Assembly: GCA_021229015.1 (NCBI GenBank)
Contig: CM037781.1
Location: forward strand, 39,415,897 to 39,479,896
Direction of reading: 5' to 3'
Source of the DNA: Solen grandis
Lineage: Eukaryota; Mollusca; Bivalvia; Adapedonta; Solenidae
Length of the DNA: 64,000 nt
Made by a program: the position numbers and the translations under genes. The notes under the pieces are model-generated. The model saw nothing but the letters and a program-made list of their open reading frames with translations. It ran no database searches and was not told where the DNA came from. Positions 46,474 to 57,345 of the stretch are shown in pieces (positions within the stretch are counted from its first letter, which is position 1; the number at the start of each line of letters is the position of its first letter).

Positions 46474-48999
46474 ACTAGAACCGCAAGCGGTATCTCGGTT
46501 TTCGCTTTTAACCTAATCAACTTGAACACTTTATTTCAGCTCAGCCACAATTTTCAATATGAAACAGAACGAAAAGGTTTTTTGAAGACCTACTCTCATT
46601 AGCACATTTTTTTTTTTTTTTGATTTTTTTTTTTTGCAATGTTAGAACATTCAAACTCTTCTAGCGCAAATATTTTCCCATACCCTATCCTTTGAAATCC
46701 ATCACATTTTTGGTACTGTCAACAAGGAACAAAATGCTGAAAACCGCATTTCAATCAGACTTTAACGTTTTGAGTTATAAGCAAAAGAGTGATTTTAAGC
46801 AAAACGCCCTCTAGCGGCAAAATGAGAAACAAAATTGCAAAAACAGCAAATAGTTCAAACAAGTATATAAGTCGCACTAGTCGAACATTCTTTTTCTTAT
46901 ATATCACAATTTCAAGCATAAAAACTGATTAACAATTATTCCAAAAAAGGATCAAACTTTGGACTGCCGTAAAATGAACAGATCAAGTCCGATCTTCAAA
47001 AACTAAACATTATACGAAAGAACTATTTAGAACTAAAACTTTTGTTCAATACTCGCAATGAAATATTTTTTAGATTTTGAGCACTTTGGGGCCGAATAAA
47101 AACACACTTATCGTAATATGACCTTGACCTTTTCAATGTTTTGTTAACCTTTTTAATTGTGAGGCCCTTTCAAACTTAACAAACCATAACGTGTAAAAAT
47201 TTCATGACGAATAAACAAAACATAAAGCCAGGAGCGACAAAAAAAAACATGTTTTTGGAATTATAATTTTTCCTAAATTTAAGTGAAGTTTGACCGTTTG
47301 TAGTGGACAAACCACGCATTTCTTAAATTCGCCACCCCATATATTTTGTGTGTATACGTCTTTCAAATGGTATGCAGGAGACGGAATTCTTCAATCTGAT
47401 TTCTAAAAAAAAAACAGATAGGTTTTTCGTAGACCTACCCTCATTTGCACAGGTTTTTTTTATTGTTGTTTTTAGCTCACCTGAGCACGTGTGCTCAGGA
47501 TGAGCTTTTAGGATCGATGAATGTCCGTCGTCCGTCCGTCCGTCTGTCCGTCGTCCGTCGTCCACAATTTGTTCGTTTGCACTCTAGCATCTTCATCTTA
47601 TGAGCAATTATCTTCAAACTTTAAAACAATGTTTATGACCATAATCTCACAATCGGGTTCAATTATAACTGATATTGACTTGTAAATTTATGAGTTATGC
47701 CCATTTCACCATAAAAAAGCCAGATTTCACTTTAACACTCAAGCATCTTTATTTCTTAAGCAATCATCTTTCTCAGGTGAGCGACCAAGGGCCATCTTGA
47801 CCCTCTTGTTTTCTTTTGCGAGGTTCGAACATTCAACCTTCCGTAGCTCAAAAGCTTTCAGCCACACGGACTCTCGATTCCTATCAAATGTTATTAGGCT
47901 ATCAACAGGGAACAGAATGCAAAAAACCGCATTCGAACCGAACTTCAACTTTTTGAGTTATAAGCAAAAGAATGATTTCAAGAAAAGCGCCCCCTAGCGG
48001 CAAAATGAGAAAGAAAATAGATTAAAATTTAACCATTAGGTACCTAGCAAAGCAGTAAATAGTTCAATCAAGTATACTAGTCGCACAAATCAAACTTTTT
48101 ATTCTTATGTATCAAAATTTGAAACATAAAACCTGATTTACAATTATTCGAAAAAAAAGGATCAAACTTTGGACTGCCGTAAAATGACCAAATCAAGTCC
48201 GATCTTCAAAATCTAAACATCATTAGAAAGAACTTTTCTAAAACTAAATCTTTTGTTCATATATTGTTTATGAATTGTTTTTTGATTTTGAGCTATTTCA
48301 AGCCGAATTGATATACAATTATCCTAATATGACCTTGACCTTTACAATACATTTTTATTTTTTATATTATATGACACTTAAGAACATAGTTTACATTAAA
48401 TGTGAAAATTTCATAGAAATTGAACTAAAAATAAAGTCAGGAGCTGCAAAAAATCTTAACAGTCATGCTTTGAAAATGTTGATTTTTCGAAAATATTGGT
48501 TAAGTTTGACCGCGTACTGTGGACAAACCATGCATTTCCCGAATTCGCCACCCCATATATTTTGTGCGTATATGTCTTGCGAATCATATGCAACAAACAA
48601 AATTCTTTTATCTCAATTCCAATAAAAATGGGCATTTTTTTCGTAGACCTACCCTCATTTTCACTGTTTTTTGCGAGGTTCGAACATTCAACCTTCCGTA
48701 GTCAAAAAGTTTTATATACGCAGATTTTTGACACCTATCATATTTGATTAGGATTTTGAGAAGGAACACAATGCAAAAAACCACATCTGAATCGGACCTC
48801 AAATAACAGAGTTATTAGCATTTGTTGATTTTTTTCAAAGCGCCCCCTAGCAGCAAAAATAAGACAAAAATGAAAATTTTCTCAACGTTAGGATCAAGTT
48901 CAGATAAATATAAGGAACTGGTAAAAATTTCATAATTGTGGCTTTTTTTCTATCATGGTGATATGCCGTTCACAAAAAAGGGTTAGAAAAATAATAATA
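46474..48999 (+). mobile_element. G-type element, full head to tail, three units
   Basis: The head ACTAGA-ACCGC-AA-GCGGT is followed by ATCTCGGTTTTCGC. Units are marked by GTTCGAACATTCAACC-type words near 47820 and 48675 (about 855 bp apart), with an older one near 46640, and by TGACCTTGACCTTT near 47120 and 48331. CGCCCCCTAGCGGCAAAATG occurs near 47987. The tail is GGGTTAGAAAAATAATAATA. A bivalve element (47471-47810) interrupts the second unit. Plus-strand frames of 102-116 codons such as 48275-48625 vary between units and carry no known domain. Confidence 0.65.
47471..47810 (+). mobile_element. Complete short hairpin/microsatellite element nested in a G unit
   Basis: It starts TTTAGCTCACC with a perfect stem CTGAGCAC-GT-GTGCTCAG (47481-47498) and a GTCC/GTCCGTCC microsatellite at about 47523-47574. 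It has two imperfect internal repeats (AGCATCTT, TTATGAGCAATTATCTTC), TCTCAGGTGAGCGACC, and the terminal AGGGCCATCTTGACCCT hairpin followed by CTTGTT. It splits the G sequence CATTTGCACAG-TTTTTTGCGAGG within its T-run. The ends (hairpins, T-T target) recall non-autonomous Helentron-type elements, an inference. Confidence 0.75.
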
Positions 49000-51558
49000 A
49001 CTAGAATCGCAATCGCGATATCATCGGTTTTTCGCAAAAGCAAGTCCATTCAGTTCACGAGTCGCATGATTCGAAAAACATTTCTTCGTTCAATTGCTTG
49101 TTGATACTGTTAACAGCCATCTTTCAAACATTTCTGTCGCAATGTTTAAGCAGACCTTTTACCCATAAGAATATTGTTGAGTATTACCTGTCAGTTATGT
49201 AGTCGCGATATCATCAGTTTTCACGAAAGCAATTCCATTCAAATCACCAGTCGCATGTTTCGAAAAACATATTTCTTCGTTCAATGGCTTTTTGAATACT
49301 GTTGAAGACAGTGATCTTTCAAACATTTTTGTCGCAATGTTTAAGCAAACTTTTTACCAAGAAGAATACTTTTAAGTATTACCTGTCTGTAATGTAGTCG
49401 CAAACTTGAAAACATTTTTTACAGACTTCGAATACTGGAACATTATATGTGTGTGTTGCTTTATGATGGTGACATTAGACAATTGTACTCGATAAACAAC
49501 AATTGCAAACGACACACAACAGTATAAAATGACACGCGACAATGCGATATGCCACTTAACATTATAACGAACTAATGTTGCATTGAATTACTATCATTTT
49601 CATGAAATATCGCATAAATTTTTTAGTGTTGTTTCAAATTGATGTCACCAAGGAACAGAATGCAAAAAATTGCATAAAAATCAGACTTTAATTATTTTAG
49701 TAATAAAGGGTGATTTCAAGCCAAGCGCCCCCCTAGCAGCAAAATGAGAAACAAAATTGAGTAAAATTTTACTATTAGGTACCTAGAAATGCAGCAAATG
49801 GTTCAATGAAGCATACAAGTCGCACTAGTCAAACATTCTATTCCTTATATATCACAATTTGAAGCATACAAACTGATTTACAATTGTTCTAAATAGGATC
49901 AAATTTTGGACTGCCGTAATATGACCAAATCAAGTCCGATCTTCAAAAACTAAACATCACTGGAAAGGGCTATTCAAGAACTAAAACTTTTGTTTATATA
50001 CTTTCAATAAAATATTTTTAGTTTTGGAGATATTTGGGGCCGAATAAAAACACAATAATCGTAATATGACCTTGACCTTTGAAATTTCATTTTAACTTTT
50101 TAATTGTGAGGCCCTTTCAAACATAACAATACATAACTTGTGAAAATATCATGAAGAATGAACTAAAAATAAAGTCAGGAGCGACAAAAAACATGTTTTA
50201 GAAATTTTGATTTTTCCTAACATTTAGTGAAGTTTGACCATTTCTAGAGGACAAACAATGCATTTCTTAAATTCGCCACCCCATATATTTTGTGCGTTTA
50301 TGTCTTGCAAATCATTTGCAGCAAACAGAATTCTTCTATCTGATCTCTAAGAAAAATGGATAGGTTTTTCGTAGACCTACCCTCATCTGCACAGTTTTTT
50401 GCGAGGTTCGAACTTTCAACCTTCCGTTAATAGCTCAAACAGTTTCAGCCATTTATAACTAGAAGCTATCATTTTTAATTAGGCTTTCAACAAGGAATAT
50501 AATGCAACAAACCACATTTGAACCAGATTTCAACTTTTTGAGTTATAAGTAGAAGAGTGTTTTCAAGCTAAGCGCCCCCTAGCGGCAAAATGAGAAAAAA
50601 TGATTACAATTTTACCATTAGGTACCTAGCAATGCAGCAAATAGTTCAATCAAGTATACAAGTCGCACTAGTCGAACATTCTATTTCGTATATAACAATT
50701 TGAAGCATAAAACTGATTTACAATTATTCCAAAAAAGGAATCAAACTTTGGACTGCCGTAAAATGACCAAATCAAGTCGATCTTCAAAAACTAAACATCA
50801 CTGGAAAGAGCTCTTGAAGAACTAAAACTTTTGTTATATACTCTCTATAGAAAATATTTTTAGTTTTGGAGCTATTTGGAGCCGAATAAAAACACAATAA
50901 TCGTAATATGACCTTGACCTTTGCATTTATTTTTAATTTTTAATTGTGATCCCTTTCCACATACAATACATAACTTGGAAAATATAATGAAGAATTGAAC
51001 AAAAAATAAAGTCAGAAGCGAAAAAAACATGTTTTTGAAATTTAAATTTTCTTAAAATTTAGTGAAGTTTGACCGTTTCAGAGGCAAACCATCATTTCTT
51101 AAATTCGCCACCCCATATATTTTGTGCGTATATGATCTTGCAATCATTTGCAGCAAACAGAATTCTTCTATCTGATTCTAACAAAAATGGATAGGTTTTT
51201 CGTAACCTACCCTCATTTGCCAGTTTTTTGCGAGGTTCGAACTTTCAACCTTCTTAGCTCAAATCTTTCAGCGACACGTACCTCGAAACCTATCATATTT
51301 TATGGGCTATCAACAAGAAACAGAATGCAAAAAACGCATTTGAATCGGACCTCAAATAAGTGAGTTATTAGCCATTTATAAATTTCTACAAAACGCCCCC
51401 TAGCGGGAAAAGTAAGACAAAATGAAAATTTTCTCAACGTTAGGATCATTTCAAATACGTGGTAAAACTGATTAAAATTTCATAACATGTGACTTTTTTC
51501 TATCATGGTGATATGCCGTTCACAAAAAAAGGTTAGAAAAATAATAAATAAAAAAAAA
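49000..51558 (+). mobile_element. H-type composite (satellite + G units), copy 1
   Basis: The head is ACTAGA-ATCGC-AATC-GCGAT then ATCATCGG-TTTTTCGC. Two ~190-bp satellite units follow (49017-49395), then a shared spacer (CGACAATTGTACTCGATAAA; AACGACACACAACAG), then two G units of about 830 bp. The tail is AGGTTAGAAAAATAATAAAT. From about 50930 many bases are missing relative to copy 2. Confidence 0.65.
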
Positions 51559-54500
51559 CATAGGCAATCGCTACGTCGCGATATCATCGGTTTTCGCAAA
51601 AGCAATTCTCAGTTCACTAGTCGCATGATTCGAAAAACATATTTCTTCGTTCAATGGCTTGTTGAATACTGTTAACAGCGATCTTTCAAACATTTTTGTC
51701 GCAATGTTTAAGCAGACTTTTTAACCAAAAGAAGATTTTTGAGTATTACCTGTTAGTTATGTAGTCGTGATATCAATGGATTTTTAAAGCAATTTCATTC
51801 AGTTCATGAGTCGCATGATTCAAAAAACATTTCTCTGCTCAATGGCTTGTTGATACTTTAACAGCGATCTTTCAAACATTTTTGTCGCAATGTTTAAGCA
51901 GACTTTTTACCCAAAAGAATATTGTTGAGTATTACTTGTCAGTTATGTAGTCGCAATATCATCAGTTTTCACGAAATCAATTCCTTTCAGTTCACGAGTC
52001 GCATAATTCGAAAAACATATTTCTTCATTCAATGGCTTGTTGAATACCATTAACAGCGATCTTTCAAACATTTTTGTCACAATGTTTTAGCAGACTTTTT
52101 ACCCAAAAGAATATTTTTGAGTATTACCTGTCAGTTATGTAGTCGCGATATCAATGTTTTCACGAAAGCAATTCCATTCAGTTCACGAGTTGCATGATTC
52201 GGAAAACATTTCTTCGTTCAATGGCTTGTTGATACTGTTAACAGTGATCTTTCAAACATTTTTGTCGCAATGTTTAAGCAGACTTTTTACCCAAAAGAAT
52301 ATTGTTGAGTATTACCTGTCAGTTATGTAGTCGCGATATCATCAGTTTTCACGAAATCAATTCCTTTCAGTTCACGAGTCGCATGTTTCAAAAAACATAT
52401 TTCTTCGTTCAATGGCTTTTTGAATACTGTTAACAGTGATCTTTCAAACATTTTTGTTGCAATGTTTAAGCAGACTTTTTACCAAGAAGAACACTTTTAA
52501 GTATTACCTGTGTGTTATGTAGTCGCAAACTTGAAAACCTTTTTTACGGACTTCGGGTACTGCAACGTTATATGTGTGTGTTGCTTTATGATGGCGACAT
52601 ACGACAATTGTACTCGATAAACAACAATTGCAAACGACAAACAACAGTTTAAAATAACACGCGACAATGTATTATGCAACTCAACACTATTACAGACTAA
52701 TGTTACATTGAATTACTATCATTTCATGAAATATCGCTTTGATTTTTAGTGTTGTTTCAAATTGATGTCACCAAGAAACAGAATGCAAAAAAATTGCATA
52801 AAATCAGACTTCAATTATTTTAGTTATAAAGAGTGATTTAAAGCCAAGCGCCCCCTAGCGGCAAAACGAGAAACAAACTTGAGTAAATATTTTCTATTAG
52901 GTACCTAGCAATGCAGCAAATGGTTCAATCAAGTATACAAGTCGCACTAGTCAAACATTCTATTCCTTATATATCAAAATTTGAAGTATAAAACCTGATT
53001 TACAATTGTTCTAAAGAGGATCAAAATTTGGGCTGCCGTAAAATGACGAAATCAAGTTCATTCTTTAAAAACTAAACATCACTGGAAAGAGCTCTTCAAG
53101 AACTAAAACTTTTGTTCATACACTTTCAATAAAATATTTTTTGTTTTTGAGCTATTTTGAGCCGAATAAAAACACAGTAATCGTAATATGACCTTTGCAA
53201 TTTCATTTTAACTTGTTAATTGTGGGTCATTTCAAACATAACAATACATAACTTGTGAAAATATCATGAAGAATGAACTAAAAATAAAGTCAGGAGCGAC
53301 AAAAACCATGTTTTTGAAATTTTGATTATTCCTAAAATTTAGTGAAGTTTGACCGTTTCTAGAGGACAAACCATGCATTTATTAAGTTCGCCACCCCATA
53401 TATTTTGTTTGTATATGTCTTGTAAATAATTTGCAGCAAACAGAATTCTTCTTTCTGATCTCTAACAAAAATGGATAGGTTTTTCGTAGACCTACCCTCA
53501 TCTGCACAGTTTTTTGCGAGGTTCGAACTTTCAACCTTCCTTTAGTAGCTCAAAATGTTTTAGCCACTCATACCTGGAAACTATCATATTTTATTAGAGT
53601 ATCAACAAGGAACACAATGCAAAAAACCGCATATGGATCAGACTTCAACTTTTTGAGTTATAAGCAGAAGAGTGTTTTTAAGCTAAGCGCCCCCTAGCGG
53701 CAAAATGAGAAACAAAATTGATTAAAATTTTACCATTAGGTACCTAGCAATGCAGCAAATAGTTCAATCAAGAACGCAAGTCGCACTAGTCGAACATTCT
53801 ATTTCTTATATATCACAATTTGAAGCATAAAAACTGATTTACAATTATTCCAAAAAAGGATCAAACTTTGGACTGCCGTAAAATGACCAAATCAAGTCCG
53901 ATCTTCAAAAACTAAACATCACTGGAAAGAGCTCTTGAAGAACTAAAACGTTTGTTCATATACTCTCAAAGAAATATTTTTAGTTTTGGAGCTATTTGGG
54001 GCCGAATAAAAACACAATAATCGTAATATGACCTTGACCTTTTCATTTATTTTTTAACTTTTTAATTGTGATCCCCTTTCAGACATAACAATACATAACT
54101 TGTGAAAATATCATGAAGAATTAACAAAAAATAAAATCAGAAGCGATAAAAAACATGTTTTTGAACCTTTAACTTTTTCTAAAATTTAGTGAAGTTTGAC
54201 CGTTTCCAGAGGACAAACCATACATTTCTTAAATTCGCCACCCCATATATTTTGTGCGTATATGTCTTGCAAATCATTTGCAGCAAACAGAATTCATCTA
54301 TCTGATCTCTAACAAAAATGGATAGGTTTTTCGTAGACCTACCCTCATTTGCACAGTTTTTTGCGAGGTTCGAACTTTCAACCTTCTGTAGCTCAAATAC
54401 TTTCAGCGACACGTACCCTCGAAACCTATCATATTTTATTTGGCTATCAACAAGGAACAGAATGCAAAAAACCGCATTTGAATCGGACCTCAAATAAGTG

Positions 54501-54715
54501 AGTTATTAGCCATTAATAAATTTCATGCAAAACGCCCCCTGGCGGGAAAAGTAAGACAAAAATTAAATTTTTCTCAACGTAAGGATTAAGTTCATATAAT
54601 TAGAAAAAACTGGTAGAAATTTCATAATTGTGCCTTTTTTCTATCATGGCGATATGCCGTTCACAAAAACCGGCGGAAAAATAATAAAAAAAAAATAAAA
54701 CAGAAGAAGAACAAT
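51559..54715 (+). mobile_element. H-type composite (satellite + G units), copy 2
   Basis: The head is decayed (GGCAATCGCTACGTCGCGAT). Five satellite units, the same spacer, then two G units (marker GAGGTTCGAACTTTCAACCT near 53517 and 54366, 849 bp apart) follow, with TGACCTTGACCTTT near 54029. In the first unit TGACCTTGA is lost (53188 region reads ATATGACCTTTGC). The tail is AATAATAAAAAAAAAATAAA before the hairpin array. Same layout as copy 1 with three more satellite units. Confidence 0.65.
51571..52525 (+). repeat. ~190-bp satellite, five units
   Basis: The TCG of the TAGTCGCGATATCA word starts at about 51574, 51764, 51951, 52143, 52331 and (end) 52523, giving periods of 187-192 bp. Each unit also has TTCACGAGTCGCATGATTC, AATGGCTTGTTGAATACTGT, GCGATCTTTCAAACATTTTT and GAGTATTACCTGTCAGTTAT. 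Two more units are at 49017-49395. Confidence 0.85.
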
Positions 54716-55159
54716 AGGTTTTCGCCCAGCGATGCGAAAACCTAATAATAAAAAAACAGTACAAACCCAATATGACTTTCTGCCGAAAGGGCAGAAAGTC
54801 CTAATAATAAACAGAACAAACCCAATAGGACTTTCTGCTTTAGGCAGAAAGTCCTAATAAAAAACAGTACAAACCCTGTAGGCAGATAGTCCTAATAAAA
54901 AAACAGTACAAACCCAATATGACTTTCTGCCTGTAGGCAGAAAGTCCTAATAAGAAAAAACATAACAAACCCAAAAGGTCTTTCTGCTTGAGGCAGAAAG
55001 CCCTAAAAACAGTACAAACCCAATAGGACTTTCTGCCAGTAGGCAGAAAGTCCTAATAAGAAGAAACATAACAAACCCTATACGTTTTCCGCAGGTTTGC
55101 GGAAAGCCGTAATAAACATAACAAACCCTATACTTTTTCCGCAGGTTGCGGAAAGCCGT
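54716..55159 (+). repeat. Array of nine hairpin cassettes with three different stem sequences
   Basis: In order: stem AGGTTTTCGC (54716-54743); AGGACTTTCTGC-type at about 54772-54802, 54827-54855, a half-deleted one at 54871-54893, then 54919-54948, 54975-55004 and 55025-55054; and ACGTTTTCCGC-type at 55082-55110 and 55132-55159. All but the first are preceded by the constant ACAGTACAAACCC, ACAGAACAAACCC or ACATAACAAACCC, and spaced by AATAA or AAG repeats. Loops vary. The array ends the repeat stack; single-copy-looking DNA follows. Confidence 0.88.
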
Positions 55160-57278
55160 AAAAAATCGGCCTGGAATTGTTGTATTTATCGTTTTATGTT
55201 TGGGATCTACTATCTTTGGGAAAGCAAACTAGGTATAGTAAATATGCATAGTGGCGCGCGTTTTGTACTACTGATATCATGATGTAAAGCCATTTTAGGC
55301 ATATTTTCGCAACCAAACCAAATTCTTAAAAAAAGCTGACAGAGGGCCAAAATGTCAGTGTGAACCTAATCTTATGCATTTTTCAATTGCTTTTTTATCA
55401 CTCTCTCTAATAAAAAATAATCTTAGTTATTGCAGTTCTGTTTGTCAAGGATTTCAGAGTGGCTCGACTTTGATGATTGCAGGTCGACCCGGCCCAGATT
55501 GTCATTTAACTGTAGTGTGCCACCTAAACCTTAGAAATAAACCGAATGCCGATATCTGATTGACACTTTGCCTTTATAGTTTATATCATGAGTATAGATA
55601 CGGGTTTATCAAATGATTTCCATTAAGGTAGTATTGGCGCTATAGCTGATTGTACTTAAAACTGCTTTGATGATTCACAAGAAGATATTTATCATTCGTT
55701 TGCACCTACGTGTTCAATAAGGTAATTCATATGAGTACACGGGCCATTCCAACAACAAAACACTATAGTAGTATAGTGAATGGCAAGTGAATTATTTGAG
55801 AGCACATTAGTTCCTTTCCATTCCCTCTTCATTGTGGGTTAAGACTTAAGGTTTCCTTACCGACCGGAGTCTTCTACAACCCTTAAGTTGTAGCATGCAT
55901 TCTAATGATGGCAGGGGAGAAATGGAAACAACACTTTTAAACTAAAATGTGGCGAAATGATGTTTATTTTTATGATTTTTTTTATGACTGAAAACAATTC
56001 GCTTCATACAGTTATGTGATACAGATTGCTGACGTATTTTAGATAGTTAAGGTTGTTTGACTTGTATGGGTAGCAAGTAGTTAGTTTTATACTTTAATGT
56101 TTAACAAGGAAAATATACAAGGAAAATAAATATATGTTATAGGCATGTGTTGATAGTTACGCCTGTGTGACTCTGTTAAGTAGACAATAGACTGATATAC
56201 AGATAAACCTTTTTCGTCATGGATTTTTATCACATGTATACATTTTCAAGATGATTCATTGATATCAAAAAAGTATAGATATAAATTTATATTCAGTAGT
56301 TCTATAATCTTTTCTGATATCAATAGAATATGGGAGAATAATAAAACCGAGTATTGGGAAAATTGTGACAGTATACCAAACCTTAATGTCTAATAAAGCT
56401 ATGTTTACTAAAATATATTGATCGATTTTTAATCGCATATATGTCACATTCATTTATCAGAGGAACCTTAAACATTGAACACACAAGCATACCCACACCG
56501 TACTTTGTTATTTGCAGTTGAACATAATCCGATTTAAATAAAAAAATAACATTCTTGCCATTATAGCGTTTATTTTATTCCGAGACCTAAACTTCTTTCT
56601 TTGATGAATTTCTTTTAAAAAAATCTAAACTAATAATAATTCTTTGAATTAATTTTAAATTAGTTTTATTATTTGGAAAAATATGAGTAGATCTACACAG
56701 AAATTGATAAAAAATACATTTTCTGAAAATCAAATATTCTAGTTCATATATTTCTGAAAATTTTCACTTTTGTTAGAATACATTTTCAGAAAACTGTATA
56801 CAAGATACCCCTATTTCATGCTATCTGTTGTATCCGGTAAGAAAATTTTGCTGACGCAAGTAATAAAACAATAGCATGAGCATTAATGTATAAAATGATA
56901 TCAAGTGACAGTTAATCACAATTATACAAGCACTGGGATTACATTATACGTGTCTTGCTAATTATAATGAACTATTTCGATATTTACTACTCAAAACCAT
57001 AATGTCATACAAGTTAAATTTACCCAGGATGGCTTGACCAATTATTTTAAAAAGAACGTAGATCTAGTCAGTGTCATTTTCAGCTCACATGCTATTGTCA
57101 TGTTGATATGTTAATTAAACCCGTCTATCTCTACACCTCCTTCCACACTTATATATTGAGACAAGGTAGAAAGTTAAGACTGAAAATGGTCTACGGTCGG
57201 GTTGTTGAGTCATAACGTTGTCAAACCTTGACGGATTTACACCATGTCTAAATGTACTCACAAAACATTTAAACCGAA
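55160..57278. other. No gene recognised
   Basis: AT-rich DNA with only short frames (60 or so codons) of no visible similarity. A small inverted repeat CTACAAC-CCTTAA-GTTGTAG lies near 55874. I see nothing else to annotate. Confidence 0.5.
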
Positions 57279-57345
57279 TATAAAAGGGAAGGGACGGTTA
57301 CTTTGTGAAATTAGCAAAGCTGAGTCAGTCACTAAATGGTCGACC
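57279..57345 (+). promoter_or_regulatory. Weak core-promoter candidate
   Basis: TATAAAAG at 57279-57286 lies about 35 bp before a possible start region, with TGAGTCA (an AP-1-type site) at about 57322. An ATG at 57336 opens 61 codons, with A-GTAAGA (a possible splice donor) 20-odd bases in. All are short motifs that arise by chance in AT-rich DNA, so this is only a pointer. Confidence 0.15.

Noticed and set aside
48275..48625. 116-codon plus-strand frame and similar ones at 45972-46280 and 44926-45249
   Set aside because: They lie in repeat units, are not kept in the equivalent place in other G units, and show no motif.
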